NCBI GenBank assembly: GCA_902765735.1
Contig: CACXBB010000004.1
Span: 26,653 to 90,652, forward strand
DNA: 64,000 nt
Source of the DNA: an uncultured Eubacteriales bacterium
GTDB taxonomy: Bacteria; Bacillota; Clostridia; Christensenellales; Aristaeellaceae
Direction: 5' to 3'
Shown: positions 19,049-27,376 of the stretch, in pieces
Position numbering within the stretch: the stretch's first letter is position 1
Layout: every line of letters starts with the position of its first letter
Position numbers and translations under genes: made by a program
The notes under the pieces: model-generated
Told to the model about the DNA's origin: nothing
The model's input: the letters and a program-made list of their open reading frames with translations, nothing else
The model's database searches: none

Positions 19049-19351
19049 TCAACCCGCGTCGGGTCCCCCGCGGGATTGTTTTTTGAGCTTCGGCGTGTAC
19101 TGCTTGGGTTCAAAGCACGTAAACGGCTTTTCGTCGCCGCCCTGCGCCAGGTCCTCCCGCAGCTGCCGGTACACGTCGCCGTCCGCGCCGTCGTCGATGA
19201 TCTCATCGATTTCGATGGCGTTGTAATCCGCGCCCGTCTGCAAACACTTCATGCAGTTGTCGCAGATCTTGTTCGGATCGAGATCGCACACGTTGCACTC
19301 GCCGCAATCATCGCAGATCTTCGTCTCGTCCAGCAGGCAGTATTTCGTCAC
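19049..19351 (-). CDS. Small Cys-rich protein with twin CxxCxxC motifs
   Basis: A 100-residue protein I do not recognise. Eight Cys fall in residues 5-36, with a repeated unit KICDDCGEC and KICDNCMKC. This suggests metal or Fe-S cluster binding. The rest is acidic, then a basic Lys-rich tail. The start is taken at GTG 19351 with a GGGGAG site nine bases upstream; upstream sequence reads into the neighbouring gene. It lies 17 bp downstream of the DUF6062-type gene, so it is probably its operon partner. The overlap with no other gene and good RBS support a real gene. Confidence 0.7.
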   Translation of the reverse strand: MTKYCLLDETKICDDCGECNVCDLDPNKICDNCMKCLQTGADYNAIEIDEIIDDGADGDVYRQLREDLAQGGDEKPFTCFEPKQYTPKLKKQSRGGPDAG

Positions 19352-19368
19352 GTCAAGGTCTCCCCCTG

Positions 19369-20118
19369 TCAGTTCACAATGTGTCCCCTCAGCTTGTTCA
19401 GGGAGCGCTCCACCGCGTCCCGGCTGTTGCCCCAGGGCTTGTCCTCGTTGCGATAGTCGAATTTGCGGGTGAACCACTCCAGCTCGTCGGCGACGCGCTG
19501 CAAATTATCGGTTTCAAGGCCGCTCAGCGTCTGAACGAAGCGCTTCAGCGCCTCCCCGGACAGGTGTTCGGGCGCCATCTTCATAGTTTCTGCGTAGTGC
19601 TTCAGGCACATGCCCTTCGACCCCTCCAGCAGGCCCGGGAACTCCGGTTCGTGTTTGTACATATATAATATGGTATAGATGTAGCGCTTCATGTTGTCGC
19701 GGATGCGCTCGCACATCACGCACTTGTCCTCCAGCGCCAGCACCTCGTCGCCGCAGACCGCCAGCCTCTCGCCCTTCTTGCCGATCACCCGCTTGAACAC
19801 GGGCTTTGCAGCCTCCGCCGTCGCCGCGGCCACAGCGCTCTCGGCGTTCTGTCTGAGCCACTTGAGGGTGTTCTTCATGTAGGTGTGGGTCATCAGCGCC
19901 AGGCCCAGGCGGTTGCCGGCGTCGAACATCAGTTTGAAATGCTGCCCGCAGAACCCCTTTTCGTTGACCTCGATGCGCTGGCTGGGCTCCATGACCGAAT
20001 CCCCGAGGAAATACTCCACGCTGGCGGCCTCCACCCGGTCGCCGATGGCGCACAGCGGGCACTCGTGATCCTGGCGGTAGACCTCCCAGACCGGCGCGGT
20101 ATCGATGTGCAGCTTCAT
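19369..20118 (-). CDS. DUF6062-type protein with duplicated CxxC...CxxH motif
   Basis: A 249-residue cytosolic protein resembling the DUF6062 family, with no known function. Two copies of the same metal-ligand pattern stand out: C20-x2-C23 with C57-x2-H60, and C133-x2-C136 with C171-x2-H174. The spacing between pairs is nearly equal (33 and 34 intervening residues), so the protein looks like an internal duplication of a zinc or iron site. The start at 20118 has GGAGG seven bases upstream. It belongs to a tight minus-strand run with a zinc ribbon, DnaJ and DUF5685-like genes upstream. Confidence 0.72.
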   Translation of the reverse strand: MKLHIDTAPVWEVYRQDHECPLCAIGDRVEAASVEYFLGDSVMEPSQRIEVNEKGFCGQHFKLMFDAGNRLGLALMTHTYMKNTLKWLRQNAESAVAAATAEAAKPVFKRVIGKKGERLAVCGDEVLALEDKCVMCERIRDNMKRYIYTILYMYKHEPEFPGLLEGSKGMCLKHYAETMKMAPEHLSGEALKRFVQTLSGLETDNLQRVADELEWFTRKFDYRNEDKPWGNSRDAVERSLNKLRGHIVN

Positions 20119-20132
20119 GGCGATCCTCCCGG

Positions 20133-20546
20133 TCAGGCCTTCTGCTTGAAGGCGTGGTGGCACTTGCCGCAGGTCACGGTGACCTCGCCCACCTTGCGCG
20201 GCAGGCGGAGCCTGGAGTGGCACTCCGGGCACTTGAAGTACTTGTACTTGCGGATGTTTTTCAGCCGCACGAAGAACTGCCGGACGCTGCCGGAGCTGCC
20301 GTGCATCACGGACAGGTATTTCTGATTCTCCGCGTAGCGCTTCTGATGGTCGCGCGAGAACATGCGGAACATGGCGTAGATGAAGAGTACCATGCTCACG
20401 AGCCCCAGCAGGCCCAGGCGCGTCAGGCTGCCGACGATGGACAGCACCAGCCCCGCGATCAACAGTGCCAGCGAAAACTCGTCCGCCCCGTGGCGCCCGG
20501 CCATCAGGCGCCGGAGGCCCGCCTTCAGTTTATCCAGAAATGACAT
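20133..20546 (-). CDS. Small membrane protein with C-terminal zinc ribbon
   Basis: A 137-residue protein. Two hydrophobic segments (about residues 24-40 and 43-62) form a hairpin, followed by a basic linker and a zinc ribbon: C106-x2-C109 and C126-x2-C129 (CPEC, CGKC). No catalytic motif is visible. The gene lies 12 bp after the DnaJ gene and 14 bp before the DUF6062-type gene on the same strand. A membrane-tethered, nucleic-acid- or protein-binding role is only inferred from the ribbon. Confidence 0.75.
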   Translation of the reverse strand: MSFLDKLKAGLRRLMAGRHGADEFSLALLIAGLVLSIVGSLTRLGLLGLVSMVLFIYAMFRMFSRDHQKRYAENQKYLSVMHGSSGSVRQFFVRLKNIRKYKYFKCPECHSRLRLPRKVGEVTVTCGKCHHAFKQKA

Positions 20547-20558
20547 TATTAACCTCCT

Positions 20559-21224
20559 TTAGCAAAACAGGAACCGTCCGCCGCAGCAGCAGTTGCACAG
20601 CATATTGATGGCGCAGCAGGACAACAGCGGATTGGAGCAGATGGCGGTGGGCATGGCAAAGCCCTCGCTCTGCCCGTTGGTCTGATAGTACCGGGCATTG
20701 CCCTCGATGCGATTGAGCAGGGACCGGTACTCCAAACTGTACGGATTCATGCTGACGGCCTGCCGGGCGTAATTCAGCGCGGCGATGCGGTTGCCCACGC
20801 CCAGATTGGCCTGTGCGGACAGGAAATACCACTCCGGCCCGCGCTCCTGCATGCCCTCCAGCAGCCGCAGGGCCTCCGCATAGTGCCCCGACAGGATGTA
20901 ATTCCGCGCCGCCTGCATGCGGGTATTGCCGGCGTAGGGATCGTCGGCGCGCCCGGAGGCACCGTAGCCGCCCCAGTCGCCGCCGAAGCCGCCGGCGTTA
21001 TAGCCGCCCTGGGACGCGCCGTAGCCGCCGTAGGAGGTCCCCTCCCGCCGCATCTTCATGACGGCGGAGTAGGCCTCGTTGACCTCCTTCATGCGGCGCT
21101 CCGCCTCCGCGGAGCCCTGGTTGACGTCCGGGTGATACTTCTTGGCGAGCGCGCGGTAGGCCTTCTTGATCTCCTCCTCGCTGGCGGAGGGTGAAACGCC
21201 CAGCACGCTATAGGGATCCTGCAT
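20559..21224 (-). CDS. DnaJ-domain protein with TPR-like region and Cys-rich tail
   Basis: A 221-residue J-protein. The N-terminal J domain (residues 1-65) carries HPD at 31-33 and would stimulate an Hsp70 ATPase. A Gly/Tyr-rich linker follows (about 66-100), then a TPR-like helical repeat region (about 105-170). The C-terminal hydrophobic tail has many Cys ([14 protein letters not shown]). The usual DnaJ zinc-finger and client-binding domains are missing, so it is not canonical DnaJ. It overlaps the upstream DUF5685-type gene by 17 bp, which implies coupled translation. Confidence 0.85.
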   Translation of the reverse strand: MQDPYSVLGVSPSASEEEIKKAYRALAKKYHPDVNQGSAEAERRMKEVNEAYSAVMKMRREGTSYGGYGASQGGYNAGGFGGDWGGYGASGRADDPYAGNTRMQAARNYILSGHYAEALRLLEGMQERGPEWYFLSAQANLGVGNRIAALNYARQAVSMNPYSLEYRSLLNRIEGNARYYQTNGQSEGFAMPTAICSNPLLSCCAINMLCNCCCGGRFLFC

Positions 21225-22071
21225 GATCTCTCTCCTCTTTTTTCCTCGGATCGCGTTTGTTCCGGATCAGCACGTACTTGCTCCAGATGCCGGAGTACAG
21301 TATGTTGCGCAGTATGTCCGCGTCCTGCACGATGGGCAGCAGCTCGAACGCGCGGGTCGCGTCGGCCACGGCCATCATCAGCGCGTCGCGGCAGAATTCC
21401 TCGTAGTCGGCGCGGTCGCGGCAGGTTTTCAGCGGGTTGTAGCTGCCGCGCTTGATGTCCCGGGGCAGGTCGTCGTAGGCGTCCATCAGGTAAATGAACC
21501 GCCCCAGCCCGTCACCGACGGCGCTCAGCGCGTCGCACCACACGTCCCCCGCCCTGTACTGGAACAGTCTGCCCAGCATGCGCCCCGTGGCATTCACCGG
21601 CAGGTCGATTTCGCAAAGATCCGCCGATTCGATCCGGTGGATCTCGGAAAGCCAGTCCTCGATGCTGGCACACTGCTCCGGCCATGCCGCCGACACCCGA
21701 CGGTACGCGCCTTCGAGCATCTTTGCCTCCGCGGCGGCGACGGCGCTTCTGTCGTCCAGCCAGTTGTCCCGGCACTTGTGGTACGACAGCGCGATGTTCA
21801 CGTCCGCGCAGTATTCCAGCACCGGCGTGTCGATGTAGTGATGCTGCTTCAAAGGATGCGCGGCACAGCGCTCCGCGCCCCGGCGCTCGCCCGGCTCGTA
21901 GAGGGCGTTGAGCAGCACGGCCAGGAAGGTCATGTCGTAGCTCAGCGTCAGGCCGCTCATCAGGCCGTGCCGGTGCCTGAGCGTCCGGCACAGGCCGCAG
22001 TAGAACTCGCGGAAGCGCGCCTGCCGTTCCTTGGGCAGGTTGTCGGCGCTTGCTATAATGTACCCAAACAC
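21208..22071 (-). CDS. DUF5685-type protein
   Basis: A 287-residue, mostly helical protein resembling the DUF5685 family, function unknown. The N-terminus reads [20 protein letters not shown], followed by a CxxC motif at C25/C28 (FYCGLCRTL). A conserved-looking [10 protein letters not shown] segment and [15 protein letters not shown] suggest an all-alpha, possibly prenyl-synthase-like helical fold, but this is speculative. The start is GTG 22071, five bases after GGAGGTGG. First gene of the Cys-motif cluster; a possible -10 TATAAT lies at 22099-22104. Confidence 0.72.
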   Translation of the reverse strand: MFGYIIASADNLPKERQARFREFYCGLCRTLRHRHGLMSGLTLSYDMTFLAVLLNALYEPGERRGAERCAAHPLKQHHYIDTPVLEYCADVNIALSYHKCRDNWLDDRSAVAAAEAKMLEGAYRRVSAAWPEQCASIEDWLSEIHRIESADLCEIDLPVNATGRMLGRLFQYRAGDVWCDALSAVGDGLGRFIYLMDAYDDLPRDIKRGSYNPLKTCRDRADYEEFCRDALMMAVADATRAFELLPIVQDADILRNILYSGIWSKYVLIRNKRDPRKKEERDHAGSL

Positions 22072-22098
22072 GCTCGCCACCTCCGCATTCTGACCTTT

Positions 22099-22104
22099 AT
22101 TATA
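22099..22104 (-). promoter_or_regulatory. Possible -10 of the DUF5685/DnaJ cluster
   Basis: TATAAT on the minus strand, 28 bp before the GTG start. A TTGACG lies upstream but with a 20-bp spacer, too long for a standard promoter. Confidence 0.35.
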
Positions 22105-22301
22105 GTGCATCAATGTAAACACAGCGTCAATTCCCGAAAAAATATCAAAATCCAGCGCACAAACAAAAAAATAAAATATGTATAATATTATGTTTTATTT
22201 ACAATAATATTATAATATATCCTAATCAGACCATGTTCTGCAAATACAGACCGAAGTCTGCAAAAAGCGGCTCTTTGCATCATCTTGCAGGATTGCGTCG
22301 G
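22105..22301. other. AT-rich spacer, no gene seen
   Basis: About 200 bp, strongly AT-rich between 22140 and 22230, a sharp contrast with the GC-rich genes around it. I see no start codon with an RBS, no tRNA and no clear riboswitch. It probably holds promoter sequence for the minus-strand cluster. Confidence 0.5.
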
Positions 22302-22416
22302 GACTCCCTCAGGCGCTGCGCGCCAGCTCCCTCAGAGAGGGAGCCTTTGGGTTGCGAAGAAGTATAGCCTCCCTCACAGAGGGAGGTGGCTCGGCGAAGC
22401 CGAGACGGAGGGAGTC
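22302..22416. repeat. MITE-like palindromic repeat, copy 2 (115 bp)
   Basis: Terminal inverted repeat GACTCCCTC/GAGGGAGTC. Its reverse complement matches 8799-8956 closely but lacks that copy's extra internal hairpin. It contains the hairpins GGCGCTGCGCGCC, CTCCCTCAGAGAGGGAG, CCTCCCTCACAGAGGGAGG and TCGGCGAAGCCGA. It is non-coding. Confidence 0.85.
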
Positions 22417-22446
22417 GATTCTCCCACAGATTCCCGTGAAGAGCTT

Positions 22447-22476
22447 AAAAAAGCCACCGCCCGGAGGGGCGATGGC
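22447..22476 (-). terminator. Terminator of the aminotransferase gene
   Basis: On the minus strand GCCATCGCCC pairs with GGGCGGTGGC and six T follow (plus-strand A run 22447-22452). It lies 24 bp after the stop. Confidence 0.88.
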
Positions 22477-22499
22477 TCGTGATCAACGGGGATGGGGCT

Positions 22500-23795
22500 T
22501 TACTGCGCCTGCTTCTGCTCGATCAGGTGCTTGGCGCTGGCGATGCGCACGCACAGCGTGAAGATCTCCACGGCCGTCTTGAGGTCGGCGAGGCTCGGGT
22601 AGGTCGGCGCGATGCGGATGTTGGAGTCGTTGGGGTCTTTGCCGTACGGCCAGGTCGCCCCGGCGGGGGTCATCTTGACGCCGGCCTTCTTGCAAAGCGC
22701 CACGATGCTCTTGGCGCACCCGGGCAGGGAGTCGAACATGATGAAATACCCGCCCAGCGGCGTGGTCCAGGTGCCGATGTCCAATTCGCCCAGGTCCCGC
22801 TCCAGCGTGCTGGTCACGGCCTCGAACTTGGGGCGGATGATGTCGGCGTGTTTGCGCATGTGCTCCACCATGCCGTGGATGTCCTTGAAGAAGCGCACGT
22901 GGCGCAGCTGGTTGACCTTGTCGTGGCCGATGGTCTGGTGGCGCAGGAAGGTCACGATGTCCTCCATGTTGTTGGGGCTGGTGGCCATGGCCGCGATGCC
23001 GCTGCCCGGGAAGGTGATCTTGGAGGTGGAGGAGAACTTGTAGACCAGATCGGGGTTCCCGGCGCGCTTGCACTCGGCGAGGATCTCGATCAAGTAGTCC
23101 TGACGGTGGTCGTAGAGGTGGTGCAGGCCGTAGGCGTTGTCCCAGAAGATGCGGAAATCCTGGGCCGCAGGCTCCAGCCGGGCGAAGCGGCGGACGGTCT
23201 CGTCGGAGTAGGAAATGCCCTGGGGGTTGGAGTACTTCGGCACGCACCAGATGCCCTTGATGGCCTCGTCCTCCCGCACCAGCCTTTCCACCATGTCCAT
23301 GTCCGGCCCGGTGGGCGTCATGGGCACGGGGATCATGTCGATGCCGAAGAATTCGGTGATGGCGAAGTGGCGGTCGTAGCCGGGCACGGGACACAGGAAC
23401 TTCACCTCCGGCAGCTTGCACCAGGGGGTGTTCCCCATCACGCCGTGGCTCCAGGCGCGGCTGACGGCGTCGAACATCACGTTCAGCGAGGAGTTGCCGT
23501 AGATGATGATGTCCTTGGGATTGTTCTCCATCATGTCGCCCAGCAGCTCGCGGGCCTCCTCGATGCCGGTCAGCTGGCCGTAGTTGCGGCAGTCGGTGCC
23601 GTCGTCGCAGGTCAGGTCGGAGGCGGAGCTCAGCACGTCCATCATGCCCATGGACAGGTCAAGCTGCTCCTGGCACGGGATGCCGCGGCGCATGTCCAGA
23701 TTGATGCCCAGCGCCTGCACCTTCTTGTACTGGGCCTTCAGCGACGTAAGCTCCTGATTGAGTTCATCCACGGTCATTTCAACATACGGCTTCAT
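22500..23795 (-). CDS. PLP-dependent aminotransferase (Aminotran_MocR type)
   Basis: A 431-residue fold-type I aminotransferase, resembling the PF12897-type aspartate/alanine-glyoxylate aminotransferases. The PLP region includes GNSSLNVMFDAVSR (phosphate contact), FWDNAYGLHHLY (Asp/Tyr that hold the ring) and KFSSTSKITFPGSG with the Schiff-base Lys in STSK. A C-terminal SNIRIAPTYPS holds the carboxylate-binding Arg. There is no winged-helix domain, so it is an enzyme and not a GntR/MocR regulator. The start at 23795 follows AAAGGA. It is monocistronic. Aspartate is a likely amino donor, but specificity is not certain. Confidence 0.88.
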   Translation of the reverse strand: MKPYVEMTVDELNQELTSLKAQYKKVQALGINLDMRRGIPCQEQLDLSMGMMDVLSSASDLTCDDGTDCRNYGQLTGIEEARELLGDMMENNPKDIIIYGNSSLNVMFDAVSRAWSHGVMGNTPWCKLPEVKFLCPVPGYDRHFAITEFFGIDMIPVPMTPTGPDMDMVERLVREDEAIKGIWCVPKYSNPQGISYSDETVRRFARLEPAAQDFRIFWDNAYGLHHLYDHRQDYLIEILAECKRAGNPDLVYKFSSTSKITFPGSGIAAMATSPNNMEDIVTFLRHQTIGHDKVNQLRHVRFFKDIHGMVEHMRKHADIIRPKFEAVTSTLERDLGELDIGTWTTPLGGYFIMFDSLPGCAKSIVALCKKAGVKMTPAGATWPYGKDPNDSNIRIAPTYPSLADLKTAVEIFTLCVRIASAKHLIEQKQAQ

Positions 23796-23917
23796 GGTCA
23801 GTCCTTTCTCTTCCCTCGGGAAGCGCGGACGGCGCCCAACGGATGCGGAAATATGTATTTTCACCTTTTCAATCCTGCAAAAACCGCGGGGAGGCGTCCT
23901 CGGGATAGTGTATTACC

Positions 23918-23946
23918 AACATATCATATCGGAGAACGTTTTGCAA
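23918..23946 (-). promoter_or_regulatory. Candidate promoter of the aminotransferase gene
   Basis: On the minus strand TTGCAA (23941-23946), a 17-bp spacer and TATGTT (23918-23923). It gives a leader of about 115 nt in which I see no clear riboswitch. Confidence 0.45.
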
Positions 23947-24106
23947 GTTAATTGCATGAATCTTTCGTAAATTGCGCATTTTTGGCGCGATAAGCCGCGG
24001 ATTCGGCATAATAAATGAAGGATGAAGTCATATATCGGAATCAGAACAAGTGGCCTGATGGGTGATGAAAATGAAGTGAACACCTCGGAATCCTGCGATG
24101 ACGTGC
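23947..24106. other. Spacer with no gene seen
   Basis: With the leader at 23796-23917 this makes a 350-bp gap between aminotransferase and recN. I find no start with RBS, no RNA gene and no repeat here. Confidence 0.4.
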
Positions 24107-24137
24107 AAAAAAGCATCCCCGGCTCAACCGGGGATGC
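24107..24137 (-). terminator. Terminator after recN
   Basis: GCATCCCCGG pairs with CCGGGGATGC (10 bp, five-base loop), followed by six T on the minus strand. It closes the long minus-strand cluster. Confidence 0.9.
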
Positions 24138-24145
24138 CTCTTCTC

Positions 24146-25843
24146 TCACAGCGCCTGCTTTCGCGCGGCGGCGTCGTCCAGCATGTGCCCCGCGTGGGAC
24201 AGGCTGCTCTCGCTGTCGTTCGCGCCGCCCACCAGCCGGGACAGCTCCCGCACCCGGCCCTCCCGGTCCAGCCGGCGGACGTGGGTCTCGGTGCGATCGT
24301 CGGTGGACTGCTTTTCCACCAGGAAGTGGGCGTCGCCCAACGCGGCGATCTGCGGCAGATGGGTGATGCACAGCACCTGCCGGGTCCGGGCGATCAGACA
24401 CATCTTCTCGCCCACCACCTGCGCCATGCGGCCGGACACGCCGGTGTCGATCTCGTCAAACACCATGGCATCCACGCCGTTTCCGTCCATGGAGATGGCC
24501 TTGAGCGCCAGCATCACGCGGCTGATCTCGCCGCCGGAGGCGATGTTCGCCAGCGGCCGCAGAGGTTCGCCGGGGTTGGGCGATATCATGAATTCCACCC
24601 GGTCCATGCCGGTCGAAAGGGGCTTGGGCTCAGGCTCCAGACGCACCTCAAAGCGGGTCTTGGCCATGCCCAGGTCCGATAGCTGCCGGCAGATCTCCCC
24701 GCCCAGGCGCTCGGCAGCGGCCTTTCTCAATGCGGTCAGCGCGCCGCAGGCCTCCCGAAGCTGCCTGTCCGCCTCCTTGTAGCGCTTTTTGAGCGCCGCG
24801 ACGGATTCATCGCCGGACTTCAGCTCCTCCAGGCGCTTCGCGGCCTCCTTCCCGAAGGCGATCACTGCCTCCACCGTGGGCCCGTACTTGCGCTGCAGGC
24901 GGTCGATGGCGTCCAGCCGCGCGGCCACACGGTCGATCAGCGCCGGGTCGAACTCCAGATCGTCCGTCAGCGCTTGCAGCTCGTAGCCCACGTCCTGGGC
25001 GGCGTAGTAGAGCTCCCGCAGCCTGGCTGCCAGGGCGCCGTACTTGGCGTCCAAACCGGCGATGCGCTCCATGGCCTCCGCCGACAGCAGCAGCGCCTCC
25101 TGGGCGCTGGGGCCCCGTCCCGTGCCCTGATACACCAGTCCGCAGGCGGTCTCCACGCCGGTTCGGACCTTCTCGGCGTTCTCCAGAAGCGACAGCTTCT
25201 GTTTGAGCTTTTCCTCTTCGCCGGGCCTGAGCTTCGCGCCTTCGATCTCCTGTACCTGAAAGCTCAGCACGTCAAAGAGGCGCTCCTTCTCGGAGACGTC
25301 GCTCATCAGCTTCTTGAGCTCCGCGCCGATCTTTCCCCGCGCGGCGTACAGCGCCGCCACCGACTCCCGGGCCGCCGCCACCGGCCTGCCGCCGAAGGCG
25401 TCCAGGAAATCCAGGTGTTTCGCCGGATTGAGCAGCGTCTGGTGCTCGTGCTGCCCGTGCACGTCCATCAGCATGACGGTCAGGCTCTTAAGCACGTTCA
25501 GCGGCACGATCACCCCGGACACGCGGCAGATGTTGCGCCCGCCGCGGCTCAGCTCCCGGCGCACGGCGATCATGCCGTCCTCCGCGTCGATGCCCTGCTC
25601 CCGGGCGTAGGCCAGGGCGTTTTCGTTGCCGGAGATGTCGAATAGTGCCTGCACGCTGCCCTTCTCGGCGCCGGTGCGTATGATGTCCCGGTCCGCGCGC
25701 CCGCCCAGCGCCAGGTTGACGCTGTCCACCACGATGGACTTGCCCGCGCCGGTCTCGCCCGTCAACACATTAAACCCCGCGGCAAATTCGATCCGCAGGG
25801 ATTCAATGAGGGCGATATTCTCAATAGTCAGTTCCAGAAGCAT
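24146..25843 (-). CDS. recN: DNA repair protein RecN
   Basis: A 565-residue SMC-like ATPase acting early in double-strand-break repair. The N-terminal Walker A is TGETGAGKSIVVDS; long coiled coils fill the middle. The C-terminal half has the ABC signature NIASGGEISRVMLAL and Walker B AMVFDEIDTGVSGR. Length fits RecN. It lies 15 bp after argR, the common argR-recN order in Bacillota. Last gene before the terminator. Confidence 0.97.
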   Translation of the reverse strand: MLLELTIENIALIESLRIEFAAGFNVLTGETGAGKSIVVDSVNLALGGRADRDIIRTGAEKGSVQALFDISGNENALAYAREQGIDAEDGMIAVRRELSRGGRNICRVSGVIVPLNVLKSLTVMLMDVHGQHEHQTLLNPAKHLDFLDAFGGRPVAAARESVAALYAARGKIGAELKKLMSDVSEKERLFDVLSFQVQEIEGAKLRPGEEEKLKQKLSLLENAEKVRTGVETACGLVYQGTGRGPSAQEALLLSAEAMERIAGLDAKYGALAARLRELYYAAQDVGYELQALTDDLEFDPALIDRVAARLDAIDRLQRKYGPTVEAVIAFGKEAAKRLEELKSGDESVAALKKRYKEADRQLREACGALTALRKAAAERLGGEICRQLSDLGMAKTRFEVRLEPEPKPLSTGMDRVEFMISPNPGEPLRPLANIASGGEISRVMLALKAISMDGNGVDAMVFDEIDTGVSGRMAQVVGEKMCLIARTRQVLCITHLPQIAALGDAHFLVEKQSTDDRTETHVRRLDREGRVRELSRLVGGANDSESSLSHAGHMLDDAAARKQAL

Positions 25844-25858
25844 TCCGTCCGTCTCCCG

Positions 25859-26311
25859 TCAGGCATTCAGGAGGGCCCTGAGCCGATCCACCAGCGTCGC
25901 CACCGCCTCGTCGGAACGGGCGATGATCAGAAGCGTGTTGTCCCCGGCGATGGTGCCCAGCACCTCGCTCCACTTCATGGAATCGATGGCCTCCCCCGCC
26001 GCGTTGGCGCTGGCGCTCAGGGTGTTGATGACCACCAGGTTGTTCACGGACTCGATATTGACGATGGATTCCGCCAGTATGCGGGCAAAGCGGTCGTTCA
26101 TGCCCTTTTCGGCGCGCTCCACGGTGGCGTACTTGTAGCCGCCGTTCTCCGAGAGCACCTTGAGCAGGCGCAGTTCCTTTATATCACGGGACACCGTGGC
26201 CTGGGTCACCCGGACGCCGCGCCGCTTCAGCTCCTCGGCCAGCTCCTCCTGGGTTTCGATGTCCATGGTTTCGATGATTTCCAGTATGAGATTATGGCGT
26301 GCGCTCTTCAT
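25859..26311 (-). CDS. argR: Arginine repressor ArgR/AhrC
   Basis: A 150-residue transcription factor. The N-terminal winged helix (residues 1-70) contains TQEELAEELKRRGVRVTQAT and SRDIKELRL. The C-terminal hexamerisation/arginine-binding domain holds NTLSASANAAGEAIDSM and ends in GTIAGDNTLLIIARS with the conserved GDNT. It represses arginine biosynthesis and induces catabolism. No arg genes lie in this window, so its targets are elsewhere. In Bacillota it normally sits next to recN, as here. Confidence 0.96.
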   Translation of the reverse strand: MKSARHNLILEIIETMDIETQEELAEELKRRGVRVTQATVSRDIKELRLLKVLSENGGYKYATVERAEKGMNDRFARILAESIVNIESVNNLVVINTLSASANAAGEAIDSMKWSEVLGTIAGDNTLLIIARSDEAVATLVDRLRALLNA

Positions 26312-26358
26312 GCGTAGCAGCCTCCCGGTCTATATAATCAAACAGTATCTGACAAGGA

Positions 26359-27210
26359 TCAATGCGTCCATTCTGACAGCTTGCTGCGCAGCAAGCCGAA
26401 GTTGTTCCGGCTGGTCAGGCGGATGAACCGCGCCTGCCGGCTGGAACGGCATATCGTAATCTCCCGGGATGGGTCGTTCATGGGGATGATCCGCCGCCCG
26501 TCCAGCACCGCCTGCGCGCCGCCGCGGTCGTCCCGCATGCGCACGGTGATGCGGTGCACGGAGGACACCACCACCGGGCGGGCGTTGAGCGTATGGGGGC
26601 ACACCGGCGTCAGCACGAAGCAGTCCAGCCCCGGCAGCACGATGGGGCCGCCGGAGGACAGGGAGTACGCGGTGGAGCCCGTCGCCGTGGCGATGATCAG
26701 GCCGTCGCCGCTGATGCAGTCCACCAGCGTGCCGTCCGCCTCGTATTCCAGCGAAAGTATACGCACAGAGGGCGTGGCGCGGGTGAACACGATGTCGTTC
26801 AATGCGAACATCTTCAGCTCATCCTGCCCCTCCACGCGCATGGTCATGCGGGCGTCGATCTGGTAATCGCCGGTGAGCACGCGCTCCAGGGTCGCGTCGC
26901 TGAGATCGTTGATCTCAAGCTCCGTCAGAAAGCCCAGTCGGCCGAGGTTGATCCCCAGGATGGGAATGTCGTAGGGTATCGCCCGGTCCAGCGCGGAGAG
27001 GATCGTGCCGTCCCCGCCCAGAACGAACATCACTTCGCATTCCTCGAAGGCTTCCACGCGCAGACCGGGCACATCAAGATGGTCCGCAAGCTCGCTGTTG
27101 ACGCAGATTCGGATGCCGCGCTTTTCGAGCATGCCGATTAAGCGAAGGGCGACCTCATAGCCCGAGCTCTTTGTCGAATTCCAGTGGATTCCAACGCAGC
27201 GAACGGACAT
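26359..27210 (-). CDS. nadK: NAD kinase
   Basis: A 283-residue NAD kinase that makes NADP+. Motifs are VLGGDGTILSALDRA (GGDGT) and ILGINLGRLGFLTELE, with DGLIIATATGSTAYSLSSGGP near residues 175-195. The start ATG 27210 follows AAGGAAGG with eight bases spacing. It lies between tlyA and argR, the usual Clostridia order, though a weak terminator and a 150-bp gap precede it. Confidence 0.96.
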   Translation of the reverse strand: MSVRCVGIHWNSTKSSGYEVALRLIGMLEKRGIRICVNSELADHLDVPGLRVEAFEECEVMFVLGGDGTILSALDRAIPYDIPILGINLGRLGFLTELEINDLSDATLERVLTGDYQIDARMTMRVEGQDELKMFALNDIVFTRATPSVRILSLEYEADGTLVDCISGDGLIIATATGSTAYSLSSGGPIVLPGLDCFVLTPVCPHTLNARPVVVSSVHRITVRMRDDRGGAQAVLDGRRIIPMNDPSREITICRSSRQARFIRLTSRNNFGLLRSKLSEWTH

Positions 27211-27347
27211 GTTGCGCACCTTCCTTTGTCGATCATGCACGGATTGAGAGAACGAAACAAAGCCAAAACATATATTTTGACTTTGCCTGACGATATGCTC
27301 CGCGCTTCTGGGAAGCCCTCTTAATACCTCTTAATATACAATATACC

Positions 27348-27376
27348 AAAGGGGGCCCGAGTTACAAGCCCCCTTT
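27348..27376 (-). terminator. Terminator overlapping the tlyA stop
   Basis: AAAGGGGGC pairs with GCCCCCTTT (27348-27356 with 27368-27376) and the tlyA stop codon lies in the loop. The stem's own TTT is the only T tract, so termination may be partial and nadK may be reached by read-through. Confidence 0.6.
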
